A stretch of 64,000 nt of DNA from Polytrichum commune (Eukaryota > Streptophyta > Polytrichopsida > Polytrichales > Polytrichaceae): contig OX485804.1 in assembly GCA_950295325.1 (NCBI GenBank), positions 1,238,001-1,302,000 on the forward strand, read 5' to 3'. The notes below the pieces were generated by a model that was given only the letters and a program-made list of their open reading frames with translations, did no database searches and was not told the DNA's origin. The translations under genes and the position numbers were made by a program. Positions 53,671-64,000 of the stretch are shown here, in pieces (the stretch's first letter is position 1; each line of letters begins with the position of its first letter).

Positions 53671-55070
53671 CACTACTAGGAAAGAGGGTCCTTTCACACA
53701 CAAAACTAACATTTTTCAAGGGCCATGATACATGTCGTGGAAATTGCAGCCATTATGGAGAAGATGTCATTTTGGACCAATCCTATTTTTTAACAAATGA
53801 GATGTCAAAATCGTGTTATGGTTTAATTAGCAAGTACACGCTTTGACCTCGATCGTCGTAAATTTTTTGATTATGGGTAATTTAATTAAAATTTTAATCA
53901 TACATATCTCATTAAAAACAATGTGTAGGTATTAGATGTTGAAATCCATGTTTGGTATAAGGGTTCGGGTTTTAGGGTTTTGCAATCCTGGTGAGATTCT
54001 TGAAGATATTTGGCTTTGAAACGTATAAAGCTTTTGTGACTTGTTACAATTGTTGACCAACTCAAACATTACGTTTTCATGGCCGCCAAGATGACATCGG
54101 ACACGGCCTAGCATTTAACATGTACATCATTCCCAGTGGTTTTTCGAAGACTAAAAAAACATGTTTGGTAGGAGGTCCAAGTTTTGGTGAGATTTTGAAT
54201 TTAGGAAAAATACAACATTTAAGAAGCAAATTCAATTCAGGTAACTACACCTAATATCAGAATTAGGGCCCATCATCAGCTACACCTGGGATCGCATACT
54301 TCAAAGTACCAATCTGTTGCAAATATGGACTCTGTTGTGAAAGAGAGGAGGAATAAAATTTGTGCTCTTAAACCCCCTGAAATACAGTTTGGTATGAAAA
54401 ATTTAATTTAGACCCCAAAATTTTCAGAAATCTTGGGATGCACAGTTTATAGGTAGTCATCCCCTAGGTTTTTGCAAAGGAAATCAATCCAGTGCAGATG
54501 TAATCAACAACTACACAAAACCGAAATAGGGTTTTCTGTTGCAAGTTTTATGCTCTTGACCCCTGATTCAAACAAACAAACAAAATCCATAAGATGTTGT
54601 ATAGCAGGTCATCTCACCCGGCAATCCCTGCCACTTGGACTGCACCATCCGCATCACCAATTTCGAACCACACTTTCTACGGAAAAAGACTAAGAAATTG
54701 CATGTCGAAATTCCTCCTGTCTTGTGCAAGGCATCAAAATTCTCTGCACTGGAGTTTCACAACCCAATGCTTCCGATATTATTTGAACCTTTCCACTAGC
54801 GCTTCAACATCTTCTGAAATCCATTCAAGTTTTTGTTACAGAAGGAAAAGGAGCAACAATGTGAGTTTAGTGGGCAAAACACGATTGTTTTGCAGTTGGG
54901 TCTTCAAATTTATAAGGCCTCAAACAGAATCTAATCTTGTATGCAACTGGGAGAAAATTTTAAAACTTCACCTTGAAGCTCAACATGCAAACCTGGGGAG
55001 CAATTTCCACTTCACTTCTGAGGAATCTCCAACTAATCACTTGACAAGTTACAATGTAGAGCAGCTGGCA
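53671..55070 (+). mobile_element. CACTA-type element segment, copy C
   Basis: Terminus CACTACTAGGAAAGAGGGTC, then sequence collinear with copy B. It ends at GAGCAGCTGG, where another CACTA-like terminus begins; copy B continues GAGCAGCTGGGTCTCAAG. No transposase frame is present. Confidence 0.7.
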
Positions 55071-55400
55071 CTACAAGGAAAGGGGGTCCATTTGCACACA
55101 ACAAGGACAGTAAAATCAACACTTTTCTGCAACCTGCACACATGTCATGAAGATTGCAGCTCCTGTGGACACCGTGTGATCCTGGAACAGTGCTATTATC
55201 TAACACAGAAGATTTTTAATGATATTAAATTATCTGATATATATTTATATATGGTTTAAGGCCTTTGACTGCGACAGTAATTAATGATTTTGACGGCCGT
55301 GGTAATTAATGATCTTGATCGCCGCGATAATTTATGATTATGGGGGAATTCCAGAGGTACATTAATTTAATCTCATATAATATATCTCCTCAAAAGACAT
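55071..55400 (+). mobile_element. CACTA-type terminus D
   Basis: CACTACAAGGAAAGGGGGTC followed by a subterminal region resembling copies B and C (CATGTCATGAAGATTGCAGC, then a CTGGAACAGTGCTATTAT segment). It is inserted into copy C. The right end is not identified. Confidence 0.6.
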
Positions 55401-55439
55401 ATCCGTTAGCGAACTCCCTCCTCACCTCCCAAGGCTAGA

Positions 55440-55590
55440 GATCTACAAGTACCTACTCCCAAGTGCCTAGCCAACTACCTACCAAGGTAGGCTAAGCTAA
55501 GGGTGGGGGCCAAGGGATTTGGTCCTTGAACCTCTTGGCTCCCGCGTAGAGGCCCTAGCCACTAAGCCACCACTCCTCACATGATGAATG
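55440..55590 (-). mobile_element. tRNA-derived SINE head (diverged)
   Basis: On the minus strand: box A GTGGCTTAGTGGCTAGGGC and a degenerate box B (GAGGTTCAAGG…CAAATCCC). No mature tRNA structure is formed. Confidence 0.5.
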
Positions 55591-55639
55591 TGGAGTATTT
55601 AAAACATTTGTATATAGAGGCCCCAAGTTACTCTTTAGC

Positions 55640-56265
55640 TTCTATTTACTGTATACAATATACTATCTACTATATACGGTATACTATTTACTATGTATAG
55701 TTTACTCTCTTCTATCTACGACATACTATTTACTGTTTTTATTTACTATTTTATTTACTATTTTATTTACTATTTTTACTTACTGTTTTTATTAACTGTT
55801 TTTACTTACTGTTTGTGCTAAGTGTTTGTATTTGCTGCTTTTATTTACTGTTTTACTTACTGGTTGTATTTACTATTTGTATTTACCGTTTGTATTTACC
55901 GTTTGTATTTGCTGTTTTATTTACTGTTTTATATACTTTTTATATACTATTTTTACTTACTATTTTTATATACTATTTTTACGTTATTGTTTTTACTTAA
56001 TGTTTACTTTTGTAGATCTTCTAGCTAGATCTAGATCTAGAAGGAAGTCACCTACCTAATTAAAGATAGAACATTCTTTCACGGACTTCCTTGCCATTGA
56101 GTATTTGCTATTTTAGTGCATTTATGTTGGATGAATGCATGTAATGGCTCTCTTCTACTTTAATTAGTAGTTAATTAGGTGGGTGACTCCCTTCTAGCTA
56201 GATCTAGACCTAGGAGGAAGTCACGTACCTAATTAAAGATAGAACATTCTTTCACGGACTTCTTG
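55640..56265. repeat. TTTACT-rich low-complexity tract and GATCTAGATCTAG inverted repeat
   Basis: Runs of TTTACT/TTTATTTACTG fill 55640-56010. Then TCTAGATCTAGAAGGAAGTC with CACCTACCTAATTAA (about 56022-56062) is mirrored by TTAATTAGGTGGGTGACTCC with CTTCTAGCTAGATCTAG (56172-56209), and a third, direct copy runs to 56265. The whole tract recurs at 56960-57373. Confidence 0.65.
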
Positions 56266-56360
56266 CATGACATTAAAGTGACACAACTCTTACACATATG
56301 TGTAAGAGTTTTAATCTTTCGCTCGATTTTTGAGCTCCGCAACACAATTCTTACATACAC

Positions 56361-56750
56361 TAGTGGAAAGCCCGGGCATTTCCCACACTACTTGCACAGT
56401 GTGAGGACACCTCCGGGCAGCCCCTACACGTGTCAGGGTTGCAAGGTCGTGTTGCAGCCTGTGTGTACGAACAGTCATCCTGGACCAGTCCTATTTTTTA
56501 TGCCGCGGAAGGTGCAAAACCATGTGTGCTGTGTTCTGGCTGTTTGGTGTAAAAACTTCTGGGTCCGCAGCATATACAGAAGAGTATATATAGAAGTTTT
56601 TACACCAAGCATATATAGAAGAGTATATAGTGCGCATTAAATGTAATCATTAATTAATTATCCCTAAATATACGTCCCGCACTTTTTGTGTGTCAGGGTT
56701 TTATGGGCCACAATTAATTAGTACATATCTCATTAAAAATGATTTGTATT
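56361..56750 (+). mobile_element. CACTA-type terminus E
   Basis: CACTAGTGGAAAGCCCGGGC, then GTTGCAGCC, GGACCAGTCCTATTTTTTA and TACATATCTCATTAAAAA segments in the same order as in copies B and C. It is diverged and carries no ORF of note. Confidence 0.5.
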
Positions 56751-56935
56751 TAGGTAGGTGCCTACTTCCGGTGGAGGCCTACTGGCCCACCTACAAACCT
56801 ACAACCTACCTCTAGTTGGTGTCTACCCATCCTCAAAGCCAAGCATAGGACAGAAGGCCAAGGGATTCGAACCATGTACATCATGGTCCCCACTTGGAGG
56901 CCTAAGCCACCAAGCCATTCAACATCTTATGATAT
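56750..56935 (-). mobile_element. tRNA-derived SINE with intact B box
   Basis: On the minus strand: box A ATGGCTTGGTGGCTTAGGCC and box B ATGGTTCGAATCCC (perfect GGTTCGAATCC). The body contains GGCTTTGAGGATGGGTAGAC. Target duplications were not resolved. Confidence 0.65.
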
Positions 56936-56959
56936 ATAAGGAATGCTTCAAGCCTTTGT

Positions 56960-57373
56960 ATATGGGGGCCTCTATTCGCTCTATACTTCTACTATTTACT
57001 GTCCATTAGTTACTGTCTATTATTTACTGTCTACTATTTACAGTCCATTATTTACTGTCTTTTATTTATTTTTTATTGTCTACTATTTATTATTTACTGT
57101 CTATTATTTACTGATTTTATTTACTGATTTTATTTACTGTTTTTATATACTGTTTTTACTTACGGTTTGTATTAACAGTTTTTACTTACTATTTTGATTT
57201 ACTGTTTTTATTTATTGTTCACTTTTGTAGATCTTCTAGGTAGATCTAGATCTAGAAGGAAGTCACCTACCTAATTAAAGATAGAACATTCTTTCACGGA
57301 CTTCCTTGCCATTGAGTATTTACTATTTTAGTGCATTTATGTTGGATGAATGCATGTAATGTCTCTCTTCTAC
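56960..57373. repeat. Second copy of the TTTACT-rich tract, interrupted by the non-LTR element
   Basis: Matches 55640-56160 to TGCATGTAATGTCTCTCTTC; the other copy continues TACTTTAATTAG, whereas here CAAAAGTATGCG follows. This marks the 5' insertion point of retrotransposon copy 2 at about 57373. Confidence 0.65.
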
Positions 57374-57934
57374 CAAAAGTATGCGTGCGAGAAACGGACC
57401 GGGATGGCGGAGCTCCTCGGCGGCGCCGCACCACGGTGCAGAGCCGCACTCTCAACCCTCAGTACACCGAACGGCGACTCAACACCGCACCGCCCTCACA
57501 TCCCTCTCTACAACCAGTGTGTATATACGGAATCAAGACACAGGAACAAGGCACAGCATTTCGACACCCAACACACCAACTTCAAGCGAGTGCGGCGCAC
57601 ACACAACCATCTTGAAGTCCTTAGACACAAATCTGCCTGTAAGCACAAACTCTTTATTATAATCACAGTGTTGTACACACTACATAGCAACCCTCGAGCT
57701 TTCTGCCATAGCTCTAACTGCTCTTCCTTTCGCACAGCTTGCATTTTGAGTCTCTCTCATCAGTTACCCCTACCCCTTAACCCTAAACTTGTTACTACTT
57801 CTACTACGCCCCCACCGCGCTCTCCCGCACCCGCCTTCGAAGTCGCCTTCGACAACAAAGATGGCCGCCGATGTCGACACCTCCAGCCGCCCACGAAACT
57901 GCTCCGAACGCCTGCCACCGCCGTCCACACTTCC

Positions 57935-58895
57935 CAACGCCGACTGCTGCTCCAACATACCAAGTGGTGGTTCCTTCTGCTCCGACCCAGTTCACAAGGC
58001 CCCAACACACAGATCCCACACAATACAGTCCTCACACGCCCACTCTTCTCACACAATCCTCTTCAATTTGCAAAATTCATACACACATCTCACACAGATT
58101 TTCACCCAACACACAGCCTAACTACATACCACACATTCTTTACTCAATGTCATACCATACAAAGACAACTCACCTCACCATGGCACCCTCAGAGCTGCCT
58201 TCAAATAACGCCACCTCCCTACTGCTCACAAATCGGCACTTTCCAACAAACTCCTTATGCTTCTGGAGTAGTCTCGGCCCAGGTCCTCCACACTCCCCAC
58301 TACCACAAAAAATCACACTTTCATATGCACTCCGCCCACCCAATACACCCAACCCTCACATACCTGTTCACACACGCCTTCTTCCCGACCCTCCTGACAT
58401 CCACACCTCCTACCACCTCCGACTGCTGCTCAAAAATAATTCGACATGGCTTCATCTGCTCCAATCCAGCTCCCCGGGTCCCAACACACAAATCCCACAC
58501 AGTACAATCCTCACACACACATTACCATCACACAATCCCCTCCAATTCGCCCACTCCATACACAAAACTCACCCAGACTCTCAACAAGCACACAACCCAA
58601 CCCTATACCACGCACTCTCCACTCCATATCATACCATACAACGAAAACTTACCTCCACACGGCACCACCACAGCTACCTTCAACCACAACAACATCACTA
58701 CTGCGCACAACTAGGCAATTTCCCCACAAAATCAATATGCTTCTGGTGTAGTCTTGGCCCAGGCCCTCCCCACTTCCCACTCAATCAAAAAATCACACTT
58801 TCATATACACCTAGCCCACCCAATCTATCTAACCCTCACGTACCTGCCCTCACACGCCCCCCCCCCCCCCCTCGAACCCACTGTCTCCAAACGAT
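57935..58895 (+). repeat. Two ~478-bp tandem units in the retrotransposon leader
   Basis: GACTGCTGCTC (57943 and 58419), ACTTTCATA with the CACACAC-rich flanks, and the TATGCTTCTGG/GTAGTCT segment (58255 and 58737) recur in the same order about 478 bp apart, with moderate divergence. A C-run at 58856-58871 lies near the end of unit 2. Iterated 5' units serve as promoters in some LINEs; that role here is a guess. Confidence 0.7.
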
Positions 58896-59899
58896 TGTTT
58901 CTCACCACATCCAACGTCACCTCACATCCAGTCGGTATATCAGCCACTTACTCATCAACCGCTACCCTAAGGTTTCAGACTCTGCTCACCCACCGAACCT
59001 CGCCGAAAAAATCTTCGAACCCTCCCTCAATCATAGCACCATCTCTCAACCTCTCTACACTCCACAGGACAACTCACACCCCGCACCGCCTTCCCAAAAA
59101 TTTCCACGATCAAATCCAGCACACCTCCTACACCTACATACCACATGTCCACACACAATGCCTAACACCTGGCGCATCAAAAGCAAACGGCACCGAAACT
59201 CCCCACACTCTGCACACAATTCGCGCCCACAAATCCCTACTTAACCCCCTTACACTCCCACACTGCCACACCACTCTCTCTCATACTCTAGTCGCTTACA
59301 CCACACTATACTCTACCATCCATTGTCACAGCTTTCTCCCACTCTTTGCTCATTGGATCCACCAATTGGCCCCACACCTCACTGGCATCAATAACTCACT
59401 CTCCCAGAAGATCTCTTCTCCCCCCAGTACGCCAACATCAACACTCACAGGACCCAGCCCCACATTATCAGTAAGCAGCCCACATCAACATCAACACCAC
59501 CAACATCAACTCCAGCCTGCACAGCAACAGACACAAACCTGCAGCCCACTCACAGAAACGACACAGCTCTACTCGCCACAAACACAAAAGGTAACTTTTC
59601 TAACTACACCTCCCTCAACTCGCTCTCCCATACACACATCCAGGACTAATCCATGTCTACCATGCAGCTCTACGCCGCTCCCACCACACGCACTTAGTCA
59701 CACCTCCCACCTCGCAGGCTACCCATCTTCAGTCATCTCCCCTTCTTTGCTGCTCGCTCCAGTTCACCAGCACCATCACCTACGCCACCTCCACACATAC
59801 AATAATATATCACACCTCCACCTTAACTTCGAATATTATAACAAATTCAAACACCTACCAAAAACCCATTCAAAGTACCAACCTCACTTAAGAGATATA

Positions 59900-61945
59900 A
59901 TGGGCTCGGCCTACCGGCCTCGCCACACAAAGAATAACTCATATCAACTCCTCAATACTTGGAAAACTAATTCCATAACAAGCCCCAAATGTCCGAATGC
60001 TATAAAATCACACTTCCCACCCAAACAAATAGGAATCACCATACCCGCTATACCTAACCTCTTTACCACAACCAAATTTACAATGATAATATATCTAAAA
60101 ATACATATGAAAAATCCCAAAACACTTCATTCCTACGGTTACTACTTCATTGACAAACTTGAATTGCTAAAAGGCGGAGACATCAAACCCAACCCAGGAC
60201 CAATGCCTAACATTCTCCACACACATCCTACAACACACAAAAGAAGAGCAAACACTTACTTCATTCCAAATACCATAAAATTACAACCTGAATACCAACA
60301 CATCGCAAATACATTTGCCCCCATTCTACAAAACACACACCCACTACACCCCCAAGCAATAACTACTTACCCGCATTTACACCAATATACACAAACACAA
60401 AGCCAATCACCACCTACACATATGCTCTATGCTCTCGTCATCACCATCCACCCTTCAATAGACACATGCAATAACATACTAGCCCAACCTCAACATTACC
60501 ACTTTAACAACATTTGGACTAACACTTTGATTATCAGACTAGCTAACCTCAACAACCCTCCTGAAAGGCCCATATTCACACCTCACCCATACACCACATT
60601 CGTGGAAAATAATCAAGATATAATACACCCAAAAAATTCAATAAACACAGAATTATATGAATTCATACATAACCAAGATGTTACACCTACATTAGCCACC
60701 CTTCAAAATAAATTTCCCTTCCTCCCCAGTCCATTGTTCAAGGAAGCACTCCGATGCCTAGAAAACATTAATGAATACTCACACCCACCACCACCATTAG
60801 ATATTCCCGCACCAATTCCAAGAACCAACACCGACATCGAATACGCAACCAACATCATAACATGGAATGCGTCGTCACTCAACACATCATTGCCAAACCT
60901 ACAAAATTTAATCAACAATTCACTAAATAACACAGCAATCATACACATTCAAGAAACCAAACTAACTGCAAACAAATCCACAAAATACATACAAAACTTA
61001 TTTCCAGAATTCAAACTCACTTTTAACAACACACATGCTCTTACAAGATGCATACAACAAAGAATGCCTTATACCCCCGGTAGAGGAGGCTTACTCACAC
61101 TCATCCACAAGAAATATGCATTCCCTGGAAATATCACCAAAATTCCCACGCCAACAAATATCTCCCCATATCTACAAATAATCAAAATAAATAACCACCC
61201 ACTAACATCATGGATAATCATACACATGTATATGCCTACACACTTGGAAGACATGTGTCTTATCCCACACCTTAAGAACGAAATCACTCACCAAATCACT
61301 ATCCATCCCAATCACATATATACATTATGTGGTGATTTTAACCGAGATATCGCACTAACGGGCAGACAAAATAACAACATTAACACCCCTCCACAAGAAG
61401 AAGACTATCGATGGAAAAATTTCACCGCATCACTCGACCTGGAATATATCCCAACTAACACTACTTTCTCTAGACAAGGAGGCTATAACTATACATCAAC
61501 AAGTTTAATAGATGGATTCTACATTCACTCGCCAGACAACAGCAAATTCATCTCTACTACTAACACCAACATGAATCTAAACTCAGATCACTACCCAGTT
61601 GTCCTACATATCCCCCATAACACCCTTATAGCCAGACCCCCGCCTCCCACAAACACGCCACCTACTAGAATCCTAAATCCAATCCCACCAGAAAACATCG
61701 AAAAATTCAACATAATATTCTTCGAAGAGAATTTCACACAAATTAGGACACTTACCACATTACTAGAAACCCACCAACACTTAAGTCCGGATCTATGGGC
61801 GGAAGCTTGCACAATATTTGATCACATTGTACATAAAATCTCCGAAACAATTGCAAAAACTTGTAAAGCAGACCCACTACCCAATCTTACGAATAGAACA
61901 ACACAACAAGGTGGATTTTTGCCACGAAAACTTACCAGAAAATAG
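59900..61945 (+). pseudogene. Copy 2 ORF2 N-terminus: degenerate 2A-like motif and APE endonuclease
   Basis: ATG 59900 opens MGSAYRPRHTKNN, matching the copy 1 start; the frame is open further upstream but without homologous support. The 2A-like site at 60179-60202 reads DIKPNPGP, so the conserved Glu is Lys, and GG replaces CG before it. The APE motifs TWNASSL, IQETKL, GRGGLL, HMYMPT, CGDFNRD, LIDGFY and SDHYPV are all present. The frame stops at TAG 61943-61945, within RKLTRK*KQH, where copy 1 has Trp. No frameshift separates it from the next segment. Confidence 0.85.
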
Positions 61946-63064
61946 AAACAACACCTAAACATATATCACCTCATCCGGAAAACCATATACATTGCACAAC
62001 ACGACCCACTTTGGCACGCACACCCCATTCTCAACGACATACGTAACCACCAAAATACAAACATCCCACTTCCACCCGTTACAATGGTACCTCCTACTGA
62101 ATGGATTGAAACCATTGCAACCATCGCCAAAAATGCAAATAAAGCAGCCAGAAAAATTACTACAAAATATACCAAAAATTGCATTCTCAAAGCCGTATCA
62201 AAATATCGTCAAATGTATGAAAAAACCCCCAAAAAAATAAATCGTAAAGTCTTCAAGAATACTGAAACCTTACCACTTGACTCCATCATTGGTAGGCAAA
62301 ACAACATCCTAACTAACCCAGAGGATATCGCATCAGAAATTTATACGCAACAATCCATTAGTAACCGCCCTACAGTCCCCACATGTCACTATAACAATAA
62401 CCATCCACTACACTGCACATGTGGAGTCCGGCAATACCCATGGCACGATATAGACGGATACACAATCGACAGACGAGGCGAACCCCAAATCCCCTTACAC
62501 ACGTACTTTGACCAACAAACATACGATCTCTGCCTTAAAAATCTAATTAATAACAAAGCCCCCGGCCCAGACAAAATACCCAATTCCATTCTAAAAAACA
62601 TGCCGCCACACTTTCACAAATTACTCTTTCTATTCTTCAAACAATGTTATAAACAAAAACAAATCCCCGCATCGTGGAAAATTAGTCTCACAGTTTTACT
62701 ATACAAAAAAGGTAATCCGTCACAACTAACAAACCACAGACCTATTGCACTAGCTAACACCATATATAAATTCTACACGAGTACACTAACATCTATCCTA
62801 TCAGCATATGGAGAAAAACATCAAATCCTACACGATAGTCAAGAAGGGTTTAGAGCTGAGAGAAGCACTTCTAGACAAATTCAATTATTAATCGCAGCGC
62901 TTGAAGACGCACGATTCACAAACCAAGATATATATATTCTCTATATTGACTTCAAAAATGCCTTTGGCTCTATTGATCACGCCCGACTCTTAGCAATCAT
63001 GAAGGACCTAGGCTATCATACTGACTCCATAAACCTCATCGGAAACATCTACTCACAAGCATAA
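61946..63064 (+). pseudogene. Copy 2 ORF2 middle: start of reverse transcriptase
   Basis: Same frame as the APE segment. It encodes EWIETIATIAKNANK, NNKAPGPDKIPNSILKN (intact here where copy 1 lost a base), HRPIALANTIYKFYT, GFRAERSTSRQ and YIDFKNAFGSIDH. It stops at TAA 63062-63064 after GNIYSQA, where copy 1 reads SQSSTIF. Together with copy 1 it shows that the family once had a continuous ORF2. Confidence 0.85.
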
Positions 63065-64000
63065 ACCATATTCATCGGAGAACACTTCGGCAAAACCTTA
63101 CCAATCCCCATACAAAGAGGCACAATACAGGGCGACACACTAAGCCCGTACCTCTTTATCATATTCCTCGAACCCCTCCTTCGATGGCTCCAACAAGGAA
63201 ACCATGGATATACTTTCGGTACATCTAAAGTTAAAATCTCATCAGCAGCCTATGCCGATGATCTAGCAGCAATCGCCAATAAATTAGAGTCACTACAAAC
63301 ACAACTCACCAAACTAGACAAATTCTGTGCCTGGGCTGGAATGGACCTTGGAATACCCAAATGTGCCGTGACTGGATGCCCAAATAAATCCAAACTCCAC
63401 CCCATAACTTTCAAAGCCCTAAGCCAAGCCTCCAACATCAACTACAGAAACCAACCCCTCCCAGTCTTAAACCAACATGAACCATACACATATTTAGGAA
63501 TCAATCTGGCACCGTCACTCAAATGGAAAACACAAATAAATACCACTACAGCTAAAGTAACTAAACAATGTCAAGCCCTCATAACATGCCCAGCTACTAT
63601 GAAACAAAAAATAAATATGGTAGATACAGTCATCCGGGCGGGAATAGCATATAGTTTCTATGCAGTGCCATACTCCATACCAGCCATAAAAAAACTTGAT
63701 AAGAAAATAATCGCACTTCATAAAACAATTTGTGGAATACCCAAATGTACATCTAACATCGCTACACAACTCCCACACAACTTATTTGGAATTGAAGCAT
63801 TCTCACTACAAAATGCCTATTTAAGATGCATTGGCGAACAACTACAAAATGCCCTCAATGATAAAGGCCGACTTGGGAAAATCTATGTTGGCCTACTTCA
63901 ATTCATACTCGCCAAATATGGTGGATCTAAAGAAATCACCCGCATCAAATACCATCATTGTGTCAGATCCCCCATCACTCGAACATTGTTCCTACTCAAG
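63065..64000 (+). pseudogene. Copy 2 ORF2: rest of reverse transcriptase, cut by window end
   Basis: Reads on in the same frame after the TAA: GEHFGKTLPIPIQRGTIQGD, TLSPYLF, AAYADDLAAIANKLE, LGIPKCAVTGCPNKSK and YLGINLAPS, then ITRTLFLLK at the window edge. No further stop was seen. The YADD box is intact. Confidence 0.85.

Larger units (their letters stand above)
57374..64000 (+). mobile_element. Dualen-like non-LTR retrotransposon, copy 2 (incomplete at window end)
   Basis: Plus-strand relative of 6232-13950. It has a 2.5-kb leader (57374-59899) before the ORF2 start at 59900. Two in-frame stops (TAG 61943-61945, TAA 63062-63064) are the only breaks seen to 64000, and neither is shared with copy 1. 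RNase H and the C-terminal nuclease lie beyond the window. The plus (sense) strand is A/C-rich and strikingly poor in G throughout, which leaves several long low-complexity frames open in the leader; these are not annotated as genes. Confidence 0.85.

Noticed and set aside
46570-56935. tRNA genes suggested by A and B boxes (46756, 55590, 56935)
   Set aside because: No cloverleaf or acceptor stem is formed, and each is followed by SINE-type body or tail sequence. Annotated as SINEs.
55815-57197. Small ORFs rich in Tyr, Phe and Leu
   Set aside because: Translations of the TTTACT low-complexity tract, open in all three plus frames.
57350-59244. Overlapping plus-strand ORFs of 450-460 codons in the retrotransposon leader
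   Set aside because: Low-complexity Ser/Thr/Pro/His frames in different phases, explained by the G-poor composition that removes most stop codons. No domain and no counterpart in copy 1.

Overview
The window looks like nuclear DNA of a land plant. It is gene-poor and rich in transposons, with spliced exons bounded by GT..AG. The best taxonomic clue is one gene that joins a protein kinase, an NB-ARC ATPase and LRRs (29761-36156). Kinase-NB-ARC-LRR resistance proteins are known from mosses and are not a normal angiosperm class, so a moss or another non-seed plant is my inference. I saw no rRNA gene, intact tRNA gene or CRISPR array.

Layout. 1-2030: three consecutive exons of a minus-strand Kelch-repeat gene, with a 690-bp foldback element (997-1686) in an intron. 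2060-6240: a CACTA-associated repeat, then two SINE-like pieces. 6232-13950: copy 1 (minus strand) of an unusual non-LTR retrotransposon. 14168-16372: two unrecognised minus-strand ORFs, one RRM-like with a coiled coil. 16480-29700: mostly repeats, including a nested MITE (18451-18851), a PIF/Harbinger-type element carrying a ribosomal protein P1 exon (20293-21720), a BORCS8-like exon (24999-25109) and several duplicated blocks. 29761-41336: the kinase-NB-ARC-LRR gene and its LRR array of about 116 units of 72 bp, with a 3454-bp internal tandem duplication. 41340-55070: two LRR fragments, each flush against a CACTA terminus, and between them a decayed Ty3/gypsy-type element (46338-53292) that holds a SINE in its 5' LTR and a solo LTR in its gag. 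55071-57373: further CACTA termini, SINEs and palindromic repeats. 57374-64000: copy 2 (plus strand) of the non-LTR element, cut by the window end.

Most unusual system. Read together, the two non-LTR copies encode a leader ending in a 2A-like ribosome-skipping motif (DIEPNPGP), an unassigned region, an APE endonuclease, a reverse transcriptase, an RNase H, a zinc knuckle and a C-terminal RPD...E module resembling the restriction-like endonuclease of R2/Dualen elements. The sense strand is markedly poor in G. Both copies are dead, with different lesions. An APE plus a restriction-like nuclease in one element is the Dualen/RandI arrangement described from a green alga; seeing it with a 2A-like motif in a probable land plant deserves a check.

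Second theme. The LRR array has grown by unequal exchange (48 units duplicated as one block). LRR pieces also sit beside transposon ends, so the immune-receptor repeats appear to have been dispersed by, or together with, mobile DNA.
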